From assembly GCF_000315625.1 (NCBI RefSeq), contig NW_005434662.1:309988-373987 (forward strand): a stretch of DNA of 64,000 bases. The letters are read 5' to 3'. A program made the position numbers and the translations under genes. This document shows positions 1-9,920 of the stretch, piece after piece (the first letter of the stretch is position 1; every line of letters begins with the position of its first letter). The notes under the pieces are model-generated. The model saw nothing but the letters and a program-made list of their open reading frames with translations, searched no databases and was not told the DNA's origin. The DNA is from Guillardia theta CCMP2712 (taxonomy: Eukaryota; Cryptophyceae; Pyrenomonadales; Geminigeraceae).

Positions 1-880
1 GTACTCGTCGTCCTCATAGTCTCGTCCTGCTCGTCCTCGACATCGTAGTCATCCTCGTGCTCGTCATCCTAGTCGCATCCTGGTCCTGATCATGGTCGCA
101 AGCCTCGTCATCATCGTCATCCTGATCCTCCTCCTCGTCGTGATGCTCATCATCGTCCTGATAGTGGTCGTGGTCTTTCTCCTCCTCGTCTTTCTCCTCC
201 TCGTGGTCTTTCTCCACCACAACCAACACCACTTCATCGTCCTCTTCTTTCTCCACCTCATTCTCCTCCTCCTCTTTCTCCTCCTCCTCCCATCCGCCTC
301 CGCCTTCCGCTCCTCCTCGCTACCACCACTAATAACTAATATCATCACCATTGCCATCACTATCAACATCATGCTCATCATCGGCATTGCCATCACGACC
401 ACAATCATCATGATCATTTCATTACTGCCCTCCTCTGTCGTCTTCTTTCTATCTTGCAGTCTTGTGGTTCATGTTCACCCTCTGTCCGCATTCCCTCCCT
501 ATCCAGTCACAACCTTCATCCTCTCCCTCCTCGTCCTCGTCCGCATTACTGACTTCTCCTTCCCCCCCTCATTGTCATTCTCTACCCTGCTCTCAAATAA
601 CTTTTCTTTCCACTCTCTTTTGCTTCCTCCTTCATCTCCTCCTCCGTCTTCATGTCTCCTTCAGCTCCCATAGCGACACCAGAAGTACACAGTGATCGCT
701 TGCCTCTCTCTCTATTCTACTGTTTCTGTTCTGCACCATGTTGGCATTCGTTTTGTTTTCAGACCCCCTCCTTCACCACCGGCCCTCCATGCCTCCTGTG
801 CCTTCACATCTCCCTCAGACGACCTTTCCACAACTCACTTAAACGTTCATCAGGTTCTGATCCAAGAATGCTGTGTTGAG
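1..880. repeat. Low-complexity pyrimidine-rich tract
   Basis: The stretch is dominated by imperfect repeats of cgtcct, ctcctc and catcat type, C/T-biased on the + strand. Open frames read through it on both strands, but they give only low-complexity Leu/Ile/Val or Asp/Glu strings with no domain. I see no gene here; the last 200 bases may be upstream sequence of the COG1-like gene. Confidence 0.75.
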
Positions 881-933
881 TTGTCTTGGTTTCACTTCCC
901 GCCGTGGTCATCTATCCAGCACACAACCCGGAG

Positions 934-3900
934 ATGCCGAGTGAAGACAGCAAGGACGTCATGGTGAACGACAACGTTGACGGCAACGGGGGTGCGGGAC
1001 AAGCGGCGAACGGGGAATCGGGCGCTCATACCCCGCTCAACGAAGAGAGCAGGAAGAACAATCGGAACCTAAGCATCCAGACTTCATGGAAGAGTGACGA
1101 CTCGGGAGTGAAGTCTTCCGGGTCAGCACAGAGGACGGGACACTTCCAGGATCGAACTCCCAGCACTGTGTCCAGCTCCTCCGGTGCCAGGGTGGTGCAG
1201 CTGCAGAGCTCGACGGTGGCGGACGCGCGCCACCTCCTGCGGAAGACGAAGAAGGATGCCATCGGCAAACAGGAGGAGCTGCGAGAGCTTGTGAGTGTCC
1301 GATATCGCGACTTCATCGAGGCCGCAGACACTATCTCGGCGATGGGAACGAGGGCGAGGTAGCCGTGCACGGCGCTGCTTGCCGACCTGACTCGTGATGT
1401 TCAGGGAGATCATCCAGGTTGCTGGTTCGCTGGCTGACACGTGCGGGGAGCTGATGATCGGTTCGTGGAAGGCTGGGCGGGGGCAGGATGTAAGCGAGGC
1501 TTCTTGCTTGTCTGCTCTGATGTTGGGGCAGGACGACTCGAGGGCTGCCAGCGCCAAGGACCTGCTCATCATCCTGCAGGCACCAGAGCGCGTTGCGACG
1601 GCGATTGAGCAGAGCAAGGTGAGACGGGACTAGCTGCTGCCCTGAAGATGGGCAAGGATTGAAATCAGACTAACGGTTTGCTCAGTACTTGTACGCTTCC
1701 GTCCAGCTACTGACAGCCCGGGACTCGTATCGGTACTCTTCGCCATGGTGCCGCTCCTGCCCCCGGCAGCTGATCGCCGGCCCTGTAGGTTGCTGAAGCG
1801 GAGCCAAGAGAAGAGCATCAAGTCATGGCTTGCGATCCCATACGTCAGACTGCGAATCCAAAGCCTGACATGCAAGTCTCAGGTACATGTTCTCTTCCTT
1901 GGATGGTTTGTCACTCACCATTGTTGTCTCGTTCCACTCAGGCGGAAATGGTGGTCAAGGCGGCTGAAACTGCTCTGACGAGTGCGCATCCCTCCGCGAA
2001 CATTGTGAGTGAAGTCCTGCTGAGGCCTTTGACTCCTCTGAGCATGCAGACATCCTGCGCCGGTTGCCGCCTGCTCGCTGACTTGAGCGCGCAGAACAAA
2101 TCGGCGAGTCTGATGGGAAACGCAGTGGCGGCGATCGCGCTTGTCAACCAACTCTCTCTGCGAGACTCACTGGACGCCTACCTGGAGGCTCGGACAAGCG
2201 CAGTCAAGGGGCTCTGTCGGGGGATCTCGAGGGAGAGGGCTGGACGAGACCAGGGAGGAGACGAGGAGCTCATCGAGGAGCTGTCGTCCCTCATGGGCTA
2301 CGCTTGCGATGCCATCGCACGGACAGTCTGCGACTCTCTCCTGCTCTACTGCACCCTTGAGATTCCCACCGGAGGGGAGGGAGGAGAGGAGGAGGAGGCT
2401 GGGAAGGAAAGGAAGAAGCTCAAGGAGCCTATCATGCTCAGCTACCTCAAGCCCATCGCCAACGCCAGCCTTCACCTCCGCTCGGACATGCTGACTGAGC
2501 TGGAGTTGCCGCACTGCCGCACCTCAGCGCTGTCCTGGCTCCGGTCCATGTGCGCCACTGTGCGAGCAGCCGTGAGCTCTGCCCTGCTCTGCATCTCGTC
2601 CGGATCCTCTCTGGCATCACTAGAAGCCGCCGTGCAGGACAGGGCCAACGCAGCAATTGAGAGCGGGGAGGACGCGATATGCTGGAAGATGGTGACTGAG
2701 GAGTCGCTGTGGAGCATGCTGTACCGCAGCCCCTTCACCACTCGCAGCAACCAGCTCGTGGCCGCCAGGTTCTCCTCCATCCAGGTCGCTCACTTCCTCG
2801 CAGAGGAGCTGCAGGCGATCTCGGAAGAAGACATGGAGCTGGTCGGGGCGCACAGCTCCACTGCAGACCTCTTCCAGTGTCGCCGTCCGTTTCTCGATCA
2901 CCCTCCACGAGGGAAGGCAGAGAGGAGAGAAGATCGCGGCCGGATCTGGGAGAACAGGTGCAACGCGTGCTCGGCTCGCTTCCTCACGCAGCTTCACTCG
3001 GCCGTCATGGACTGCAAGCTGCTCGTGGGGCATCAGCAGGATGAAGGAGCTCAGAACGCTTCCAAGGACTCATCAGCTGAGGACGAGAGGATGCACCTGC
3101 TCCTGAAGAGCTCGAGCGAGGTCTCTTCCGCCGGGCTGTTCAACCTAACTGACTCGCTGCGTCACAGGCGGTGGATGCTTTTGCTGAGCTCCTCCTGACA
3201 CAGGCAAGTCTTGCCCCCCTCCTCATTTTCTCGTCCTCCTGTCTCCTCCTCCTCCTCTGTTGCTCCTCCACTCAGTCCTCTCCTTACACCTTCACACGTG
3301 GGATTCTTGTCTCGCAGCTCACGTGCACCGCAGGTCAAGTCCCTCAAGGAGCTCGCAGAGCCTCGGCTGGAGCAGCAGAGGAAGGAGGTGCTGAGACAAG
3401 AGCGAAGCGGCACCATGATGAGCCTGGGAGGGAGCCGGGCAGCAAGAGACACTCGAGTGGAGCAGGTGAGCTTGCGGGCTCGTGGAGAAGGAGGGAGGAA
3501 GGAGATGGAGGGGAGGGAGAGGGACGGGGAGCGAGGGTCGTGACTGCGTGAACTCAGAGCCTCTACATTGCACAATGTGCAACTGGGGTGGAGGCGCATC
3601 TTAGCAGCATCCTGAAGCTGCTCCCTGCTCGCAACAAATCCTCGGAGCAAGAGAAGATGGCGGAGAGGGAGCAGGAGGAGAGGACGTCCAAACTTCTCTC
3701 GGCCGCCTCCCTCGGCCACGGGCTGTGGATCGAGTGGATTGTCGCCAACGCCTGCACCAAGTTCGGACTAGCGCTGCAGGAGGTGTGCGGTGGGGACTTG
3801 GACTCTGTCGGAGCAGGGGACGCCGTTCTCCAGGCTCCGCGCAGCAAAATTCCTGGGCTGCCTCTGCTCAGAGATCTCAAGAGGATGTGGGAGGAGGTTG

Positions 3901-5308
3901 AGATCTCGGTGGAGACAGAGGGCGGAGAGACCAAGACTGAGAAGGTGCGGGAGTTCATCCGTCGTCCTCCTCGTTGAGCTGCTGCAGGTGGCGGTCCCTT
4001 CCTCCGTCCTCCCTCACACGTTCGCTCTCCTCATGGACGTGAGCGTTGCAGTCCAGGAGGTTCAGTCCCCTCCTCTCAGCATGACGACGCTGCGATCGCT
4101 GGTGTCGAGCGTCCTCAAGGAGTTCGTCGCTGCTTACGAGAGCAGCACCAAGAAGGCACGTTGTCTCCACCATCACCCTCCTCTCTCCCTGCCCACTGCT
4201 AGTTCCCCTCCCTCCTCTCCGGGCTCTACTTGCTAGTCCTGAACAAGTTTCCACTTCCTCCTCCTTCTCACCCTCCTCCTCTTTCCTCGCCCGTTGCTAA
4301 CTGCGCTCTATTATCTCAGCTCTCCCTCGAGCTCGAGTCTTTGAATGTTCAAATGCTCTTCGACTTCCTTGTCGCCAAGGATCTTCTTGCCGGCCATTCG
4401 TGAGCCTTCACTACCCTCCTCCTCCTCCTCCCCCTAACGCTCCGCTTTCAGTCTCCCGAGGGACTTCGAGTTGAGAATTCAGAGGGTGGAGGAGGCGCTT
4501 GAGGATCGTCTGGATCCGATCGACTGGAATTTTCAGAAGAGTTTGTTTCAAACCAACAGGATAAGAGCCTACCAGGTATGCCTCCTCCTCCTCTCTCTTC
4601 TACTCCTCCTCTCCCTATCTTCCCTTCTCTCGTTTCTTTCTCCTCCTCCTCCTCCTCTTTCTGTCCCCCAACATCTCCTTATCTCCCTTTCCCTTCCCTC
4701 CCTTCTTCTCTCTCTCCCCGCTCTCCCCGTCCTTCCCACTCTTGTGTCTCCACTCTTGCTGTTCGTTTGCCTCCTGGACCTTCTCACTTTCCTCTCAGCG
4801 TTACTCCGTCATCTTCGGTGCCATCGTTCAGCTCAAGCGCGTGCATGTCAGAGAGTCTTCGCTGCAGAGCGGATCTTTGCCGAAGCCTATCAATCTCCTC
4901 CCCCTTGCCCAGCAGCAGAATCGCTTTGGCTACCTTCCCGCGGTTGACTCGTGGAACCTGGTGGAGGCAGAGGAGGAGGAGGAGGAGGAGGCCAAGGTCA
5001 AGCCTGCAGAGCCCCTTTCAGGAGGAAAGGCGTCCAACGCTGGTGTGGGGATTGCGGGCATGGATTCCTTGCATAAGGACGTGCAGGTGAGGACAGAGAA
5101 TCACTTGATTTTGCTCTTCTTCCTGCTGCTCGCTCTCCTCTTGACCTGCCTTCCTTCGCTCCCTCCTCTCCGCTTGCTGCTTGCCGCTCCTCTTCCTCTT
5201 ACTGTTCTGCAGGCTTCTCTTGGCAGGTTCAGCTCGCTCATGGCGAAGGGCTGGACCAACGCGGCTGACACGTTGGTGGGAGGCATCGAGAGACGAGTCG
5301 TGAAGTAG
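934..5308 (+). CDS. COG1: COG1-like subunit of the conserved oligomeric Golgi complex
   Basis: Spliced gene. The first exon (ATG at 934, to about 1358) has a polar Ser-rich leader followed by a segment with the motifs RKTKKDAIGKQEELRELV and VRYRDFIEAADTI, which match the Vps51/COG1 N-terminal helix that anchors the tether complex. Introns at 1359-1404 and after GRGQD near 1490 keep frame; next comes the motif LLIILQAPERV, also COG1-like. The largest exon runs about 2092-3170 (motif ASLMGNAVAAIALVNQLSLR) and is helical without a catalytic motif. Later short exons lead to a final one with the motif LGRFSSLMAKGWTNAADTLV and a stop at 5308. COG acts on the Golgi face in retrograde vesicle tethering. 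Many introns are pyrimidine-rich (about 3200-3330, 4570-4800, 5100-5210). The start codon and the small exons between 1680 and 1960 and between 4150 and 4480 are uncertain. Confidence 0.72.
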
Positions 5309-5449
5309 AAGAGCTGCGGGATAGAAGATGCCCAAGTTTTCATGCCGTTTATCCTTCATTCATCTGTGTGTGTGGGAGGGAGGGAGAGGGAGAGGCGTAG
5401 GGTGGAAAGAGAGGGAGGGGAAAGAGGGAGGCGGCGGTTGAAGGTGGTA

Positions 5450-6325
5450 TCATGATTTCTGGTCTTTTTCTTCGTCCTTGGAAGGAGGGTCCAACTTGTC
5501 GGCTATTGTGCTCAACCCGCTCACAAACGCCTTGGAGAGCTTGCTCGTGATCTGCAGGCAGCGCGCATGAGCGGAGACGCCAGCGCTCCCTCCTCTCATC
5601 CCACCTGATGCTTCTCATTGAACTTGTTGGCGGCGGCAATAGTCCCTGCGAGCGGCAAGGCAGGCATGTCAGACCCCTCAGCACTACAAGTCTGCTGCAC
5701 ACCTGAAGCCGCTGCCTTGGTCTTGTCAACTACCTTGTACTTGTCATCGATCTCAACCGCCTGCAAACATTCAGCATCATCACGATCGTCCTTCCCACCC
5801 CCTCAGACCCTCCATCCCTCCTCCCTTACCTTCTGGTACGCTCCGACCGCAGCTCGTTTGACTTTGTCGGTCACCTGATGCTTCTCGTTGTACTCGCTCG
5901 CCTTCTTGTAGGCCCCGACTGCCATTCCCTCGCATCACTAGCACTGTGATACCACTCCTCCTCCTCCTCCTCCTCCTCCTCCTCCTCCTCCTCCTCCTCC
6001 TCCTCCTCCTCCTCCTCCTCACTTGTCGAGTGTCCTGCCGCTCTTGCAAAGTCGCCGATCTTGTCGTCCTTGGACGTGGCATACGCTGCGCCAGCTGCAA
6101 GGGCAACAGGCGCAATGACTCCACCCATTGTCACCGCTCCCACCACTCCTCCGGCAGCAGCTGCCATGACGTCATCATGCAGAGCGAGCCAAGAGATGCC
6201 CTTCAATCACCTGCTGCTCCCATGACCTTGACACCTCCAGCTCGCTGCGCTCCTTGCTCGAAGTTGTCGATCTGATTTACTGCTTGCTTGATAGCAACTT
6301 GCCTGTCCATGCTGGCCCATCGCAT
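5450..6325 (-). CDS. Small Vip1/BPA1-tail-like protein with glycine-zipper segment
   Basis: A six-exon gene on the minus strand, invisible as one open frame. Start at 6325 (or 6310), first exon motif MDRQVAIKQAVNQIDNFEQG; an intron of about 50 bp; then a small-residue hydrophobic segment (GGVVGAVTMGGVIAPVALAA), a glycine-zipper-like membrane stretch. Short exons follow with three related units: YNEKHQVTDKVKRA, AVEIDDKYKVVDKTKAAA and FNEKHQITSKLSKAF. It ends with TIADKLDPP and a stop at 5450. The units resemble the C-terminal half of plant Vip1/BPA1-like RRM proteins (known family: KAVxxDxKYxVSDKTK pattern), but no RRM is present. The intron at about 5955-6020 is an almost pure (CTC)n tract on the + strand. 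Function unknown. The assignment rests on motif resemblance from memory. Confidence 0.6.
5956..6020. repeat. (CTC)n microsatellite in an intron
   Basis: Nearly perfect CTC/CCT trinucleotide run of about 65 bp lying inside an intron of the minus-strand Vip1-tail-like gene, so it is a (GAG)n run in that transcript. Frames across it give only poly-Leu or poly-Glu. Confidence 0.9.
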
Positions 6326-6419
6326 GTCAGTGGAAACGATGATGGCACGAGACTCTCGATAGTGCATGTCTAGCTTGCTCTAGCCCTCCGCATCAGATGA
6401 CCGTTTACTCTTACTTCCT

Positions 6420-7560
6420 TTTCTTCTCATCTATCCTCTTCCCCTCTGTCTCTCCTTCCCCCTCTCCTTCCCCTACCCTCCCCTCCTCCCCTCCCCCTCC
6501 TCCTCCTCCTCCTCTCCCCCTCTCCCTCTCCCCTCCCCTCATTATTTCCTAATGTTTGTAGCTCGGACTTTTACCAAACAAGTGCACCCAAATAAGGAGG
6601 TACCCCCTCACTACGGGTGTATACAGATACCCTCATTTTGAGCCTCGAAATATGGGGTACTCAATGAGTCGTGGCACCACCGAGCAGCGACCTACAGCAA
6701 AACTAGGTAGATGTCCCGGATGTGCCTCGTGCACCCGGCGTCCGGGGGCACCCGGGCCCGCGCCTGGCCCCGCCAGTGGCATCGGGACTAGCGGCCCCGG
6801 AAGGGCCACCCGGGGCAGTTCACTCTGCAGTTCACTCAGCAGGTTCACTAGCTCAGGGGCTCAGGGGCTGGCCCGCTCCGGGCCGGCGAAACTTTGACAT
6901 GCGCGCCGCGCGGGGGCTGTGCGGCGTGACCACTGGTGCGTGACGCTGAGTTAAAATTGTTTTTTAAAAGATCAGTGAGACTACCGGTACTAGAGAAGCG
7001 ATCCACGGCCACTACTGCTTTCCGCCGCCTAGTTGGACCCGGTAGTCAAAGTCTGAGAGAACCCCCGGGGCGCCCGAAGTTGATTTTATAGGGGAGGCAA
7101 GTCCTTCTGCGGAGATTTCTGTACCCGGGTAATGCTACCGGTACAGTACTACTGTACTACAGATAATAATGATTTACAGTTATTAATTATATGTCATCGG
7201 TACTGTGAGGATAATAATGAGCTGCGGAATACTTCTAAAAAATATCTTTTCGATACGACAGGGCCTGGGCAATGGCGCCGGCCGAAGGTAGATGGCGGCG
7301 GAACGGCAGGTAGGGCGACGAGCGATGCTGAACATGGTATCCAAGGGATCGATCAGCTCATGGCGAAGTTGATCAGTGCCCGAGAGCATCTCTCCTCATT
7401 GAGAGCGCTGGCTCAAGCTGCAAGTGGCAATAAGGATTTAAGGGGAGGAGAGTATGCAAGGGGCTCGTCGCTGAGCGCTGGGGAGCGGGGATAGAGGGCC
7501 CTTGCTGAGAGGCAGAGAGAAAACGAGATCATGATTGAAGATTCAGACTGACTCTCAGCC
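6420..7560. other. Intergenic region with GC-rich island
   Basis: 6420-6545 is a ctcccc-type pyrimidine run. 6590-7130 is a GC-rich island with gggcccgcgcc and ggccccgcc words, then AT-richer DNA with two ACCGGTA-type palindromes (near 6970 and 7137). 7270-7490 is open on the + strand (a short leader with the motif GIDQLMAKLISAREHLSSL) and could be a 5' exon of the following channel gene, but no splice joining it is convincing. Confidence 0.5.
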
Positions 7561-9897
7561 ATGAAGGCCGACCATCCTCAGTACTCGAAGCGCGCGGTAG
7601 GGGAGGGGAAGGAAGTTGGGACTTTGAACCCCGATGAGCTTTTCTCCGGGTCAGAGAGCCTCTTCGTCAAAGACAGCTCGATCTTGCATCCTTTCTCCAG
7701 CATTCACCTGACGTGGGACCTCTGGATGGTCCTGCTGCTGATCATCACCATTATCATCGTCCCGTATGAGCTGGCCTTCCAGGAGTTCACTTGCACAGCG
7801 TCCATTGACATTGCTCAGCTCGTCTTGCTGTGGGCGATCGACGCCTCCTTCTGGCTGGACATTCTCCTCAACTTCCGCACTGCTCTGGTGGTTCTGAACC
7901 CCGTGACGGGCAAGAGCGAGGTGATCATCGATCAGCGAACCATCGCCGTCACCTACGTCAAGTTCTGGTTTTGGTTCGATGCCATCGGCTCTCTCCCCAT
8001 CCAGGCCATTGAGAGCAGCTACCTCAACACCAGCTGCTCCTTCTCAGCCATCAAGGCTCTCCGGTTCAACCGCCTGGTGCTCGATGCCTCTTCATGCTGA
8101 TGACTCTGACGCCACGTCTGAGTGCAGGCGAGGCTCGTGAGGCTGTTCCGTATCATCAAGCTCATGCGGTTTAGTCGATGGACGTTCATGCTCACGAGGC
8201 TGCAGGTGATGCTGTGGCGTCATGCGGGAGGGGAGCTGACGGCTGTGCAGGATCGCCTCTCCATCAACCCGGCCCTGTTGCGATTCCTGGAACTGTCGGT
8301 GGCGGTGGTGATGCTCGCCCACTTCATGGCCTGCTTCGTGTACGGCATGCTCCCCTTCGAGACCGACTACGAGCAGAACTGGGGGTCTGTCTCTGTCATC
8401 ACTGTGCCCTGGGCAGGAGAGTTTGTCCTGTTCTGCCCTCCTCCTTCCTTCACGGTCGACAACGAGGTCTTGCCCCCCTGCGTGCACCTGCAGGATGCCA
8501 ACTGCTCAAGGACGGTGTTTGTTGAGGTCAACAACAGGACGGAGATTTCGAGGAGAAAATGCTTGCAGCGGGATGGCAAGTGGCTGGAAGAGGCGTCAAG
8601 CAGCAACAAGTACCTCATCTCCCTCTACTACACGTTCGTCACAATGTCCACGGTATGTTGGAGGAGGACGAAGAGGAGGACGAAGAGGAGGAGGACGAGG
8701 ATCAACTTGGGAGGAGAGTGACGGGGATGGCAGGTAGGCTATGGCGACATCGTGTCACAGAATATCTTTGGGATCATGATCTGCACTCTCAACATGATGA
8801 TGGGAACGATGCTGTTTGCGATCTTCATCGGCAACATCACGGAGCTGATGACGAACCTCGACCTCCGCTCCAAGAACTACCGCAAGAAGATGGACAGCAT
8901 GGAGCACTTCATGCACTCCGAGAACCTGCCGCTGCGCCTCCGCAACAGGGTCAGGTACTTCTTCGAGCACGGGTACAACCACGCTCGGGGCCTGCCCTCC
9001 TTCATCGACGAGCTGCCGGAGAACCTCAAGATTTCAGTTGTGCTGCACCTCTACAACGACGTCGTCCGTTCCGTTCCCTTCTTCGCTCAGGGGAGCAAGC
9101 AGTTCATCACGATGATCATCCTCAAACTGAAGTCCAAGGTACTCGCCCCGCACGACGCCGTCTTCCATGCCGGCGACCATGGCGACACCATGTACTTCCT
9201 CAACGACGGGGCAGTGTGCATCATGCTCGACCAGCAGCTGGACATCTTTGCGACCATGTCCGAGGGAGGCTTCTTCGGGGAGGAGTGCGTGACAGGGCAG
9301 AGCGACGTGCGGGAGGTGTCGGTCTTCGCGCTCTCCTGGTGCAATCTCCTTTCTCTCTCCTCCCAGGACCTCGAGCAGTGCATCGCCGGCGAGCCCGAGT
9401 CGCGCGAGCTCTTCAGGAACCTTGTCACCTCCTCCAACCTCCAGCGCTGCATCGAGCGGATCCAAGGAGCGATCCCTGGGAGGGAGGTCGAGACTGAGAC
9501 CCCACGGGAGGAGCAAGAGAAAGGGGAGAAGCGACAGTTCCCTCCCGTGGTCCTGCGAGCTCTAGAGCTGCAGGAGGACTCGTCCGAGCTCAAGGAGCAG
9601 CGGCCGCTCTCGTCCGCGCGCATGTCGAGAAACTCTGTTGACCTCGTAAAGCAGCTGCAGGAGCAGATGGGCATGGAGGAAGTCATGCAGCGAATCAGCT
9701 CGGTGAGCAACCCCCCCCCCCTTCCCCTTCTCTTTCTCTTCCCCCCCCCCACTCCCTTCCTCCCTTGTCCCTCCCTTCCTCTACTTCTCTCCCTCATCGC
9801 TCTGCAGGACTACGAAGCTTCGAGGAAGAGGCGAGCAAACGTTCGCAAGAGCATCGCAAGGCTGGAGAAGATCTTAACCACAGCGGGAAGGAGATAG
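7561..9897 (+). CDS. CNG/EAG-type six-transmembrane K+ channel with cyclic-nucleotide-binding-like domain
   Basis: Four exons, 7561-8076, 8128-8652, 8734-9702 and 9808-9897; all three introns are phase 0 and join conserved blocks exactly. S1 starts near residue 55. S4 is split by the first intron and reads KALRFNRL then ARLVRLFRIIKLMRF, with basic residues every third position. The second intron falls in the pore signature: exon 2 ends TMST and exon 3 starts VGYGDI, a K+-selective filter. A C-linker follows (motif MEHFMHSENLPLRLRNRV), then a cNMP-binding fold with HAGDHGDTMYFL and GGFFGEECV. The phosphate-cassette Arg is followed by Glu (DVREVSV), not Thr/Ala, so ligand binding is doubtful, as in EAG channels. 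The extracellular S5-pore loop is long and Cys-bearing. It acts as a plasma- or flagellar-membrane K+ conductance (inference). Its stop is 23 bp from the stop of the convergent gene. Confidence 0.93.
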
Positions 9898-9920
9898 TAG
9901 TTGACGAGCCCGGAAGAGGC

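Noticed and set aside
1-700. Open frames of 75-190 codons on both strands
   Set aside because: They are translations of low-complexity repeats with no domain, no splice structure and frames open on both strands.
6640-7130. GC-rich frames upstream of the CNG-type channel
   Set aside because: Short Gly/Pro/Arg frames on both strands in an island of biased composition.
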